Shown here one piece after another: positions 26,093 through 33,919 of a stretch of 37,053 nucleotides of DNA. Below the pieces are notes generated by a model. It had not been told where the DNA came from and searched no databases. It saw only the letters and a list, made by a program, of their open reading frames with translations. Position 1 is the first letter of the stretch. Each line of letters starts with the position of its first letter. Made by a program: the position numbers and the translations under genes. The stretch comes from Paenibacillus sinensis (lineage in GTDB: Bacteria > Bacillota > Bacilli > Paenibacillales > Paenibacillaceae): the NCBI RefSeq assembly GCF_019904155.1, contig NZ_JAHCMB010000148.1, forward strand, positions 243,199 to 280,251. Direction: 5' to 3'.

Positions 26093-27484
26093 TTAACGGA
26101 ACGGGAACTTCATTCCCTTGCCGCCGAGAGCTTTCAACTGCTTCATGGCGTTCTTCTTGCCCTTGCCTCCGCCGCCCATACCGCCCATCATACCGGAGAA
26201 CTGCTTCATCATGCGGCGCATTTCGTCGAACTGCTTGATGAGACGGTTCACCTCGGCGAGCGAGGTTCCGCTGCCGGCGGCAATCCGCTTGCGGCGGTTA
26301 TGGTTGATGATTTCAGGCTGGGCTTTCTCCTGCTTCGTCATGGAATGAACGATCGCCTCGACACGGCCCATCTGCTTGTCGTCAACCTTGAGGTCCTTCA
26401 TGCCCTTCGCCTTGTTCATGCCCGGGAGCATGTCAAGTATCTGATCGATCGGCCCCAGCTTCTTGACCTGGTCCATCTGCTCCAGGAAATCGTCGAACGT
26501 AAATTCCGCGTTGCGCATCTTACGTTCCATTTCCTTCGCTTTGTCGGCATCGATGTTCGCCTGCGCCTTCTCGATCAGCGACAGCATGTCGCCCATACCG
26601 AGAATCCGCGATGCCATCCGCTCCGGATGGAACGGCTCCAGCGCATCGATCTTCTCGCCAAGCGCGGCGAATTTGATCGGGCAGCCGGTAACGGCTTTGA
26701 CCGACAGCGCGGCGCCGCCTCGCGTATCGCCGTCCAGCTTCGTCAGCACGACGCCCGTAAGCTCAAGCTGCTTGTTAAAGCTGTCCGCGACGTTCACGGC
26801 ATCCTGACCGGTCATGGCGTCCACGACGAGAAGCACTTCGTCTGGCTTGACCTCGGCGTGAATCTGCTTCAGCTCTTCCATCAACTCTTCGTCGATATGG
26901 AGACGACCAGCGGTATCGATGATGACATAATCGTAATTGTCATCCTTGGCCTGCTGCAGCGCCTGCTTCGCGATCTCGACCGGGCTTACCTTGTCGCCAA
27001 GCGAGAACACCGGCACCTTGATCTGCTCACCAAGAACCTGCAGCTGCTTGATCGCAGCCGGACGATAAATGTCGCCAGCCACGAGAAGCGGCCGGTGATT
27101 GCTCTTCTGCAGCAGCTTGGCCAGCTTGCCGGAGGTCGTCGTCTTACCGGCGCCCTGAAGGCCCGCCATCATAATAACGGTCGGCGGCTTGTTCGCCTTG
27201 GCCAGCTTCGCCTGGGTGCCGCCCATCAGTTCCGTCAACTCCTTGTTGACGATATCGATGATGACCATGCCAGGGGTGAAGCTCTCCATGACTTCCTTGC
27301 CAACAGCCTTCTCTTTCACCTTGGCGACGAAGTCCTTGACGACTTTGAAGTTAACGTCCGCTTCCAGCAGGGCCAGACGCACTTCGCGCATCGCTTCGTT
27401 TACGTCATCTTCGGACACCTTGCCTTTGCCGCGCAGCTTGCTGAACACGTTCTGCAGTCTTCCGGTTAATCCTTCAAATGCCAT
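26093..27484 (-). CDS. ffh: Ffh, signal recognition particle GTPase
   Basis: SRP54 subunit that binds signal sequences and SRP RNA for co-translational membrane targeting. 463 residues. The N domain (MAFEGLTGRLQNVFSKLRGKG) is followed by the G domain with GLQGAGKTTTSGKLA, DTAGRLHID, TKLDGDTRGGAAL and GEKIDALEPFHPERMASRILGMGD. The methionine-rich M domain contains RKRIAAGSGTSLAEVNRLIKQF and ends in a Gly/Met/Lys-rich tail. The ATG has AAGGGAGAAGG upstream. It follows ylxM by 21 nt. Confidence 0.98.
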   Translation of the reverse strand: MAFEGLTGRLQNVFSKLRGKGKVSEDDVNEAMREVRLALLEADVNFKVVKDFVAKVKEKAVGKEVMESFTPGMVIIDIVNKELTELMGGTQAKLAKANKPPTVIMMAGLQGAGKTTTSGKLAKLLQKSNHRPLLVAGDIYRPAAIKQLQVLGEQIKVPVFSLGDKVSPVEIAKQALQQAKDDNYDYVIIDTAGRLHIDEELMEELKQIHAEVKPDEVLLVVDAMTGQDAVNVADSFNKQLELTGVVLTKLDGDTRGGAALSVKAVTGCPIKFAALGEKIDALEPFHPERMASRILGMGDMLSLIEKAQANIDADKAKEMERKMRNAEFTFDDFLEQMDQVKKLGPIDQILDMLPGMNKAKGMKDLKVDDKQMGRVEAIVHSMTKQEKAQPEIINHNRRKRIAAGSGTSLAEVNRLIKQFDEMRRMMKQFSGMMGGMGGGGKGKKNAMKQLKALGGKGMKFPFR

Positions 27485-27505
27485 AGGCTGCCTTCTCCCT
27501 TCAAG

Positions 27506-27862
27506 CTACTCCAGCTTCTCCAAAGAATCCACAATTTCATTAAGGCGCTGTCCATAAGGTTCCGGCAGCGCCGCCTCATTCCGGATTGTACGTAATTCCC
27601 CGAAATACCGGGTCCTGATTTCATGCTTCGATAATAACCCAAGCTTCGTCTCGTAATTCTCCAGCACCTGCTCGGCGCGCTTGATATGCTCGTACACGGC
27701 CTGCCGGCTGATCTCAAATTCCGCCGCGATCTCCCCAAGGGAGAAGTCATCGTGGAAATAATATTTCAGAAACGTCTGCTGCTTATCGGTAAGCAGAGGT
27801 TCGTAGAATGCAAATAGCAGATTGATCCGGTTCGTCTTCTCCAGTCGATTACCCTGACTCAT
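27506..27862 (-). CDS. ylxM: YlxM/p13-like helix-turn-helix protein
   Basis: 118 residues from the ATG at 27862 (AAGGGAGT 7 nt upstream). Sigma-70 region-4-like HTH: LLTDKQQTFLKYYFHDDFSLGEIAAEFEISRQAVYEHIKRAE (residues about 24-65). The family accompanies ffh in Firmicutes and is thought to modulate SRP function or expression. In B. subtilis ftsY precedes it, but here the upstream gene is a hemolysin-III-family protein. Confidence 0.93.
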   Translation of the reverse strand: MSQGNRLEKTNRINLLFAFYEPLLTDKQQTFLKYYFHDDFSLGEIAAEFEISRQAVYEHIKRAEQVLENYETKLGLLSKHEIRTRYFGELRTIRNEAALPEPYGQRLNEIVDSLEKLE

Positions 27863-27916
27863 CAAGGGCACTCCCTTCGTCAAGGAAAAACACTTTACAC
27901 CAATTCAACGTCCCTT

Positions 27917-27945
27917 ATCATACCGAAAACAAAGAAAGATGTCAA
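27917..27945 (-). promoter_or_regulatory. Strong sigma-A promoter of the ylxM-ffh-rpsP-khpA operon
   Basis: On the minus strand: TTGACA (27940-27945), 17-nt spacer, TATGAT (27917-27922). Near-consensus, about 55 nt upstream of the ylxM start codon. Confidence 0.85.
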
Positions 27946-27966
27946 GCACTTTTGCTTGTCATCTTT
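27935..27966 (-). terminator. Terminator-like hairpin after hlyIII overlapping the next promoter
   Basis: Stem AAAGATG-CAAGCA / TGCTTG-CATCTTT with one mismatch and a 4-nt loop, followed on the minus strand by CTTTGTTTTC. It overlaps the -35 of the ylxM promoter. Confidence 0.6.
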
Positions 27967-28004
27967 ACCTTGTCGTTTTGCGCGTATTATCGGCCCCTGG
28001 ATCC

Positions 28005-28652
28005 TTACCGGATCGGCAGCAGATAGAGCAGCACCGCGAAGAAATGGGTGACGCTTCCGAGCAGCACGAATACATGCCAGACCGCATGGTGATAAGGGAA
28101 CGCCCGCCATACATAGAATATGGTTCCGAGCGTATACAGAACGCCGCCGGCCATCAGAAGCGACATGCCGTCCTGTGCCACAGCCGCCGTCAGCGGTCCC
28201 CAGGCGATCACAATCAGCCAGCCCATCGCGATGTAGAAGATTGTGGACATGAAGAGAAATCTTTTGGTGAAAAATGCCTTGAACAATACGCCGAAGAAGG
28301 CGATGCCCCAGATGATCCCGAACAAGCTCCAGCCAAGCGTTCCCCGGATGGCGACCAGCAGAAACGGCGTATAGCTGCCGGCGATGAACAAATAGATGGA
28401 GGAATGGTCGAAGAACTCGAACAGATCCTTCACCTTGCCCTCCTTCAGGCTGTGCACAATCGTCGAATTCAGGTAGAGCAGCAGCATCGACGTGCCGTAG
28501 ATGGAGAAGCTCACGACATGCCAGGCCGTCCCTCTCATGCTGGAGAAGACAATGAGCAGCACCAGTGCGGCGACGCTCAGCACAGCGCCGATACCATGCG
28601 TCACTGCGTTTACGACCTCTTCCTTTCGGCTATAGGTGTACGTATTCGCCAT
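28005..28652 (-). CDS. Hemolysin III / YqfA-family membrane protein (PAQR superfamily)
   Basis: 215 residues with seven predicted membrane helices. Conserved polar residues of the family are present: the NAVTHGIGA start, NSTIVHSL, FDHSSIYLFIAGSYTPF and the closing HHAVWHVFVLLGSVTHFFA, whose histidines are predicted metal ligands. Despite the name, hemolysis is not established for most members. The start ATG has GGAGAGAGG upstream. A TATAAT about 45 nt upstream of the start is a probable -10 with a weak -35. Confidence 0.9.
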   Translation of the reverse strand: MANTYTYSRKEEVVNAVTHGIGAVLSVAALVLLIVFSSMRGTAWHVVSFSIYGTSMLLLYLNSTIVHSLKEGKVKDLFEFFDHSSIYLFIAGSYTPFLLVAIRGTLGWSLFGIIWGIAFFGVLFKAFFTKRFLFMSTIFYIAMGWLIVIAWGPLTAAVAQDGMSLLMAGGVLYTLGTIFYVWRAFPYHHAVWHVFVLLGSVTHFFAVLLYLLPIR

Positions 28653-28728
28653 ATCCTCTCTCCTTTCACTGACGGTTTTCTTCTATTATATCTTTTGCAA
28701 ATTTGATAATCCACCGGCGCAGGAACGA

Positions 28729-30255
28729 TTAATGGTCTTCCAGATGGTAAATATCGCTGTACTTCTGCTCCAGATAATCCGCCAGGTAGTCGGGGTTCAG
28801 CGGCTCACCGGTAACGCGTTCGATAATCTGCGACGGGGTTTCGCTCATGCCGTACCGGTATATGGCATTCGACAGCCATTCCTTGATCGGCAGCAGGTTG
28901 CCCGAGGCAATCAGCGAATCGAATTCCGGCAGCTCTTTCCGAAGCGTATTCAGGAACTGCGCCGCGTACATATTGCCCAGAGAGTAGGAAGCGAAATAGC
29001 CGAAATCCCCGCCCGACCAATGAACATCCTGGAGCACGCCCAGACTGTTGGTAGGCGGAACGATCCCCAGGTACTCCTTGTACTTGGCATTCCACACTTC
29101 AGGGAGATCCTTGACCTGCAGCCCTTCATTAAAAATCTGCTTCTCGATCTCATAACGGATAATAATATGTAGGTTGTACGTCAGTTCGTCCGCATCAATC
29201 CGGATCAGCGTGTTCTCCACCCGGTTAATCGCCCGGTAGAAATCCTCCATGTCAACTTCTGCAAAATTCTCCGGAAAATGCGATTGAAGATCGCTGTAAT
29301 ACCGCTGCCAGAAAGCCCGGCTGCGCCCGATCATATTCTCCCACAGCCGGGACTGGGATTCGTGAATCCCCATCGAGGCTCCCTGCGCGAGCGGTGTACC
29401 AACGAGATCCTTCGAGATATTCTGCTCATAGAGTGCATGTCCGCCTTCATGCAGACAGCTGAACACGGAGCTGGTCACGTTATCCGGCACATAGTTCGTC
29501 GTTATGCGAACGTCGCCGGGATTCAGACCTGTAGCGAACGGATGCACACTTTCATCCAGACGGCCTGCTTCAAAGTCATAGCCCATCTGTTTCAAAAGAA
29601 ATAACCCGAATTCCTCCTGCCGGACAGACGGGAATTCTCCCTCTAGGAAAGAAGCGTCCGGTTGATGAGGGGATGCGGCGATTTTCTCCGCAAGCGGGAC
29701 AAGCCGCTTTCTCAGCTTGCCGAAAATTTCGTCGAGCTTCTCAACGGTGAGATCGGGCTCGTACATATCGAGCAGAGTGTCATAACGGGTTCCCTTCACG
29801 CCCCAGCTGTCAATGAATTCCTGTTTGAAAGCCACGATCTTGCTTAGGAAGGGTTCAAATGAGGCAAAATCATTCTCCGCCTTGGCCGACTCCCACATCG
29901 TCTCGGAATGAGCAGCCAGTACGGCGTACTCTTCATACTTCTCGGGAGGGATACTCTTGCTCCGTTCATATTCTTTGCGGCAGTCTTCGACGATCTTCCG
30001 CTGAGCGGCCGATAGCTGGGCGTTCGCCTCCGGCTGGCTGAACAGCTCCGCGAACCGTCCCATTTCTGGTGATGTCTCCAGCTTGAAGTGCTCGCCGCTC
30101 AGCATTCCGATCGTCTTGGCGCGGACCTCCGCCCCCTTGCGCGGCGCGCCCGTCCGCAAATCCCAATGCAGCAGTCCGATCGCTTCGCGGTACCCGCTCA
30201 TCTTGGCCAGCAGAACGGCGAAATCATTCCACTGTTCCTGTAATTGATGTTCCAT
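28729..30255 (-). CDS. M32-family metallocarboxypeptidase (carboxypeptidase Taq-like)
   Basis: 508 residues, normal for the family. A zinc-binding HEGGH motif (His269-Glu270-Gly-Gly-His273) and a third-ligand segment IHESQSRLWE (Glu299) are present, together with the family-specific TTNYVPDNVTSSVFSCLHE and IRIDADELTYNLHIIIRYE stretches. Removes C-terminal residues from peptides, presumably in the cytoplasm since no signal peptide is seen. Monocistronic. Confidence 0.95.
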   Translation of the reverse strand: MEHQLQEQWNDFAVLLAKMSGYREAIGLLHWDLRTGAPRKGAEVRAKTIGMLSGEHFKLETSPEMGRFAELFSQPEANAQLSAAQRKIVEDCRKEYERSKSIPPEKYEEYAVLAAHSETMWESAKAENDFASFEPFLSKIVAFKQEFIDSWGVKGTRYDTLLDMYEPDLTVEKLDEIFGKLRKRLVPLAEKIAASPHQPDASFLEGEFPSVRQEEFGLFLLKQMGYDFEAGRLDESVHPFATGLNPGDVRITTNYVPDNVTSSVFSCLHEGGHALYEQNISKDLVGTPLAQGASMGIHESQSRLWENMIGRSRAFWQRYYSDLQSHFPENFAEVDMEDFYRAINRVENTLIRIDADELTYNLHIIIRYEIEKQIFNEGLQVKDLPEVWNAKYKEYLGIVPPTNSLGVLQDVHWSGGDFGYFASYSLGNMYAAQFLNTLRKELPEFDSLIASGNLLPIKEWLSNAIYRYGMSETPSQIIERVTGEPLNPDYLADYLEQKYSDIYHLEDH

Positions 30256-30291
30256 CTTTTTACACCCGCTTTCTGTAAAATCATGCTACTC

Positions 30292-30320
30292 TTGATGATA
30301 CTTTTTTAAGTGGGTATAAT
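30292..30320 (+). promoter_or_regulatory. Sigma-A promoter for the HesB-like and carbonic anhydrase genes
   Basis: TTGATG (30292-30297), 17-nt spacer, perfect TATAAT (30315-30320). The transcript would start about 85 nt upstream of the first ATG. Confidence 0.8.
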
Positions 30321-30410
30321 CAACTAACGAAGCGACTTGAGGCCGCTCGATATACAGATGAGGCCTTTCGCGCCATGCGGAGGGAACGCCAACTGAGGAG
30401 TGTGGACTGC

Positions 30411-30791
30411 ATGAAGATCCGGATTACACCGCTTGCGGAGCGAAAGCTGAGGGAAAGGCTTGGAATCCTGCCGGGAACGTTCAAGCTTCTGTACGATACG
30501 GGACATGCCTGCGGCTGCGACGGAATTAACGTACTGCTGATTCTGGATAAGCCTGACATAGGCGACCTGCACGTCGAAGCCGGCGGACTGCCTTTTGTCG
30601 TGAACACCCAGCACGAAATTTTCTATGAAGAACAGTTGAAGCTGGATGCGGACGAGCATATGACCTCATTTGTACTGACCAGCGATTCCCAGCTATACGG
30701 GAAGAACATTCAACTTCGCGACCTGCGCGGACTGGAGCTCAGCGAATATCATTCGCACTCCTCTTGTGAGATTCTTCCCCGTTCGAACTAA
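30411..30791 (+). CDS. HesB/YqkB-like iron-sulfur-biosynthesis-fold protein
   Basis: 126 residues from the ATG at 30411 (GAGGAG 10 nt upstream; an ATG 36 nt earlier lacks a comparable site). The A-type-carrier-like fold is suggested by ITPLAERKLRERL, LLYDTGHACGCDGINVLL and FYEEQLKLDADEHMTSFVL. The CGC pair (Cys35, Cys37) is kept but the third cysteine of true A-type carriers is not in its usual C-terminal context, so cluster transfer is unproven. Followed after 24 nt by the carbonic anhydrase gene and probably co-transcribed. Confidence 0.8.
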   Translation: MKIRITPLAERKLRERLGILPGTFKLLYDTGHACGCDGINVLLILDKPDIGDLHVEAGGLPFVVNTQHEIFYEEQLKLDADEHMTSFVLTSDSQLYGKNIQLRDLRGLELSEYHSHSSCEILPRSN

Positions 30792-30815
30792 TTTAATTAG
30801 GAGGTTACACGTACC

Positions 30816-31385
30816 ATGAGCCAAGTCTCCGACATTATGGAGTTCAATGCACAGTTTGTAGAGAACAAGGAATATGAAGCCTATTTGACCAGCCGGTTCC
30901 CCGACAAAAAGCTGTTGATCATCACCTGCATGGACACACGGCTCGTGGAGCTGCTTCCGAAAGCGATGAATTTTAAAAACGGTGACGTCAAAATCGTCAA
31001 AACAGCCGGCGCCATTATCTCCTCCCCTTTCGGGAGCGTGATGCGCAGCGTCATGGTCGCTCTGTATGAGCTGAATGCCTTCGAGGTCATTGTCGTCGGT
31101 CACCATGGCTGCGGCATGGCCTCCCTCAATGCGGATCATATGATCCAGTCGATCAAGGATCGCGGCGTCTCGGATCAGGTGCTGGACACGCTGGAGCATT
31201 CGGGGATCAAGCTGACCGAGTGGCTGCGCGGGTTTGACAGTACAAAAGACGGGGTAATTCAGACTGTGGGGATGATTAAGCATCACCCGTTGCTCCCCCC
31301 GGGTGTCCCCGTTCATGGCATGATTATGGACCCGGCTACCGGCGCCCTGGAGCTTGTCACGGAAGGGTACGCCAGCAACGATTGA
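30816..31385 (+). CDS. Beta-class carbonic anhydrase (YvdA-like)
   Basis: 189 residues. Interconverts CO2 and bicarbonate with a zinc ion. Zinc ligands are Cys38 in CMDTRL, His96 and Cys99 in HHGCG; the Asp40-Arg42 dyad is intact. VKTAGAIISSPFGSVMRSVMVALYEL is the usual beta-class segment. The ATG has TTAGGAGGT upstream. It is second after the HesB-like gene and followed by a strong terminator. Confidence 0.94.
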   Translation: MSQVSDIMEFNAQFVENKEYEAYLTSRFPDKKLLIITCMDTRLVELLPKAMNFKNGDVKIVKTAGAIISSPFGSVMRSVMVALYELNAFEVIVVGHHGCGMASLNADHMIQSIKDRGVSDQVLDTLEHSGIKLTEWLRGFDSTKDGVIQTVGMIKHHPLLPPGVPVHGMIMDPATGALELVTEGYASND

Positions 31386-31406
31386 CATCTCTCTGTACTG
31401 CTGCTT

Positions 31407-31435
31407 GCGCGGGCATTGTGCCCGCGCCTTTTTTT
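31407..31435 (+). terminator. Terminator after the carbonic anhydrase gene
   Basis: GCGCGGGCA-TTG-TGCCCGCGC stem followed by CC and seven or so T. Confidence 0.93.
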
Positions 31436-31483
31436 GCCGAAAATGATGCAGCGATAGAAGATCAGCCGATATAACTCAGCATA

Positions 31484-31513
31484 AAAAACCCGGCACCGCT
31501 GTCGGCACCGGGC
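31484..31513 (-). terminator. Terminator after the crystallin-like gene
   Basis: Minus-strand stem CCCGGTGCC/GGTGCCGGG (two G-U pairs) with a 6-nt loop followed by six U. Confidence 0.85.
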
Positions 31514-31586
31514 TGCTTGCTCAAAATCCGTATCATATAGCGGGACGATGCTGTTCGAAGACAGCCATCTTGCATAGGGCAAAAGA

Positions 31587-31961
31587 CTATTGCTTGATGA
31601 CGATGACGCCATGAGGCGGTCTTCCAGTGCTCTGAATCAGCGCGATTTCAAAGTCGGACAGAATGCGGTCCACCAGAATAAACGATGAAGTAACATTGTT
31701 AAAGCTAAATCTTCTCAAGTCCGCTACGCTTTGGCTGCCGCGGAATACACGGAATGAACCTTGAAAGTTAATCCGGGAGAACAGAATAAGCGTAACTTGA
31801 GATCTCACCACTTCATTGCGAATCCGGAAGCTGGACAGAACATTGTCAAACCGAAATACGCGAAGATCACGAACGGCAATTCCCTTGCGTCTGAAGACAA
31901 TCCGGCGGTTGGTGAAATTGATGCCGGACCACATGGAGAGACTTACTCTACTGAATCCCAA
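31587..31961 (-). CDS. Two-repeat beta/gamma-crystallin-like protein
   Basis: 124 residues from a TTG start with AAGGGAG 8 nt upstream. Two internal repeats of about 45 residues (about 5-48 and 55-97) align: WSGINFTN with FSRINFQG, and FRFDNVLSSFRI with FSFNNVTSSFIL. The second shows the Greek-key signature F-x4-F-x-G. Each repeat ends with the calcium-binding consensus N/D-N/D-x-x-S/T-S (D39 N40 V L S43 S44 and N88 N89 V T S92 S93). No signal peptide. It has its own terminator. Microbial members bind Ca2+ and some coat spores or cysts; that role is inference here. Confidence 0.75.
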   Translation of the reverse strand: MGFSRVSLSMWSGINFTNRRIVFRRKGIAVRDLRVFRFDNVLSSFRIRNEVVRSQVTLILFSRINFQGSFRVFRGSQSVADLRRFSFNNVTSSFILVDRILSDFEIALIQSTGRPPHGVIVIKQ

Positions 31962-32130
31962 CTATATCACTCCCTTTCTTTAAGGTTGATATAGTTTATT
32001 GCAGATTGCAGAGAAAGGTATCGGGCAAATTATAGTAGCGAATCGTTTGTTTTTTCGGATTCCGCTCTGGCCTAACAGTAAGAGTAAGTCTACAACAATT
32101 GATTGCACTTTGAGTCGCTGTTTGCCCAAG

Positions 32131-32751
32131 CTATAAATGAGAGAACAGCAGCCGGTAGTATTCCTCCGTATTCGGGGTGAAGCTGTCGATTGTCACGACC
32201 CTCTCCTCCTCAAGAATCTCTCCCGTATTCTCGTCCTCGATAATTCCTTGAATTCTCAAGCTTTCGATCTCTCCGGATTCCAGCTGTTGAAATGCCGCAA
32301 CATCCACAAAGAACAATCCGGAAATTTCCTCCCGCTGAAAATCATAAGCCTCCAGTGGCTGGGGCGAGACATACAAAAAGACTTGGCTGAATTCATTGTC
32401 TATGATACCTGGCGACGGACGGCTCTCTTCGGTACATACACCGCAGTACGCTAGCTGGTCAAACGGTATATCCAGTCCCAGCTCCTCTTTCAGCTCCCGA
32501 ACGCCGTCTTCCACCGTCTCTCCAGCCTGCAAATGTCCGGCGCATGAGGTATCCAGCTTTCCGGGAAAGGTATCCTTATCCTTGTGCCGGAGCTGAAACA
32601 GCAGGCTGCCCTTCTCGCCGATCTCCGGATTCAGCACCCAGCAGTGAAACGTTTGATGCCAGAGCCCTCTGGCGTGTGCGTTCTCCCGGGTGTCGGTTCC
32701 GATCGGATTGCGGTGCTCGTCATAAATATCGAACCGTTCGGTTGGCGGCAT
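32131..32751 (-). CDS. Nudix hydrolase (IPP-isomerase-like subgroup)
   Basis: 206 residues from an ATG with AGGGAGA 7 nt upstream. The N-terminus DIYDEHRNPIGTDTRENAHARGLWHQTFHCWV resembles isopentenyl-diphosphate-isomerase-type Nudix proteins. The Nudix box starts at Gly72, with Glu78, Arg85-Glu86 and Glu89-Glu90. The spacing between Glu78 and Arg85-Glu86 is six residues, one fewer than the canonical box. The remainder has EEISGLFFVDVAAFQQL and an acidic C-terminal extension. Substrate cannot be inferred. Monocistronic. Confidence 0.88.
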   Translation of the reverse strand: MPPTERFDIYDEHRNPIGTDTRENAHARGLWHQTFHCWVLNPEIGEKGSLLFQLRHKDKDTFPGKLDTSCAGHLQAGETVEDGVRELKEELGLDIPFDQLAYCGVCTEESRPSPGIIDNEFSQVFLYVSPQPLEAYDFQREEISGLFFVDVAAFQQLESGEIESLRIQGIIEDENTGEILEEERVVTIDSFTPNTEEYYRLLFSHL

Positions 32752-32926
32752 GACTTCATCTCCCTGATGACTAGTATGGTCCCTTCATTCTCCAACAGAA
32801 AGACCAGTATGTCCACCTCGGGATTTCATCGCGCAGCTTAAATTTTTATCATTTAAAAATGAAACCATCAGAACACTTCCCCGTATTACCGGACAAGACA
32901 TTACTACAGGAGGTCAATTCCAATCC

Positions 32927-33370
32927 ATGAAATTTATCAAGAGCGCAATGCTGGTCGTTATGGCTTTTACACTCTTCTTCGGGGCAGCCGCACCGGATTA
33001 CGCTGATGCCCGCCGCGGCGGCGGTGGCTTCAAGTCAGGTGTTCAGGGATATAAATCGACGCCTAACAAATCGACACAGAGCAGCACATATAAAAGCGAT
33101 TCAACCAAAAGCTCCTCGTACTCAAGCACAGCCGCGACGACGGCCAAGCGGGGATTTTTCAGCGGCGGGAGCTTCTTTAAAGGCATGATGATCGGCGGTC
33201 TGGCCGGCATGCTGTTCGGCGGTTTGTTCGGAGGCATGGGCTTCTTCGGCAACATCCTTGGCTTTGCGGTGAACATGCTGGCCATTTATCTCGTAGTGAT
33301 GCTCGTCCTCTCGCTGTTCCGCCGCAGAAATGAACGCAGAAGATATGAAGAACGGAGCGATCGCTACTAA
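32927..33370 (+). CDS. Secreted/membrane protein with Ser/Lys/Thr-rich linker and glycine-zipper helices
   Basis: 147 residues. An N-terminal signal peptide or anchor (about 1-25, with a plausible AAAPDYADA cleavage region) is followed by RRGGGGF and a Ser/Thr/Lys/Tyr-rich low-complexity segment (about 35-75). Then come two hydrophobic stretches, a Gly/Met-rich one (about 86-107) and LGFAVNMLAIYLVVMLVLSLF, ending in a basic/acidic Arg-rich tail. AGGAGGT lies 12 nt upstream. The stop codon overlaps the next start (TAATG), indicating translational coupling. The pattern is reminiscent of Tim44-like membrane proteins, but I do not assign a family. Confidence 0.75.
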   Translation: MKFIKSAMLVVMAFTLFFGAAAPDYADARRGGGGFKSGVQGYKSTPNKSTQSSTYKSDSTKSSSYSSTAATTAKRGFFSGGSFFKGMMIGGLAGMLFGGLFGGMGFFGNILGFAVNMLAIYLVVMLVLSLFRRRNERRRYEERSDRY

Positions 33371-33657
33371 TGCCGACCGTTCTCAGCATGGATGAAATCA
33401 TCAACGCCATATGCCTTCATTTGGCGGAGCGCAAGGGCGTCAACGTTCGGGACGTTCAGGTGGAGCTAAGCTGGGATGAGGATACCGGCTTCACCGCCGA
33501 GGTGTTGACCCAGGGACGAAGCCAGTACCTGGTGGCCTCGAACATCGTTGAGGCGGTACTCCGATATCTTCACACCGAGTACAATATCCGCGCTTATCCG
33601 GAGGATGTCCGGCTGGAGCTGGAGGATGAAATCATCGCCGTCGTGAACGAAAATTAA
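33370..33657 (+). CDS. DUF2653 family protein (YxcD-like)
   Basis: 95 residues; the start is ATG 33370 overlapping the previous stop by one base, with an in-frame ATG at 33388 as alternative. The sequence SMDEIINAICLHLAERKGVNV, DVQVELSWDEDTGFTAEV and the closing RAYPEDVRLELEDEIIAVV fit the small acidic DUF2653 family found in Bacillales. Cytoplasmic; no known function. The pairing with a membrane protein suggests they act together. Confidence 0.8.
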   Translation: MPTVLSMDEIINAICLHLAERKGVNVRDVQVELSWDEDTGFTAEVLTQGRSQYLVASNIVEAVLRYLHTEYNIRAYPEDVRLELEDEIIAVVNEN

Positions 33658-33723
33658 AGACAATGAATAAATTCATGAGATATTCAAATTCAAATGTACG
33701 ATAAAATTCAGAGTTTATAAGAA

Positions 33724-33764
33724 GGCAGTCTGAACCGGCTTTAAGCGGTCAGGCTGCTTTTTTA
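33724..33764 (+). terminator. Terminator after the DUF2653 gene
   Basis: Imperfect stem GGCAGTCTGAACCG / CGGTCAGGCTGC followed by six T. Confidence 0.75.
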
Positions 33765-33818
33765 GTGTGGATGGACTCGAAATCATACGTTTTCCTCCCG
33801 TTCAGGAGCCTGCCTGCA

Positions 33819-33872
33819 TTCAACTTACTTTCAGCTGGCTTTCAACTAACCTTCAGCTTTTTTTGGTATATT
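33819..33872 (+). promoter_or_regulatory. Four 11-bp-phased hexamers plus -10: candidate OmpR-family regulator promoter
   Basis: TTCAAC, TTCAGC, TTCAAC and TTCAGC begin at 33819, 33830, 33841 and 33852, exactly 11 bp apart. A -10-like TATATT is at 33867-33872. There is no sigma-A -35 at the right distance; the hexamers cover that position. OmpR/PhoB-type response regulators such as PhoP bind direct repeats with this phasing. The gene starts at 33920. Confidence 0.7.
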
Positions 33873-33919
33873 ATGCCGGAAATCGCAGGCAGATGTCATA
33901 AGGAGGGAGAATCCAAACA

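Noticed and set aside
26300..27469. 389-codon plus-strand ORF over ffh
   Set aside because: Antisense shadow of ffh with no family features.
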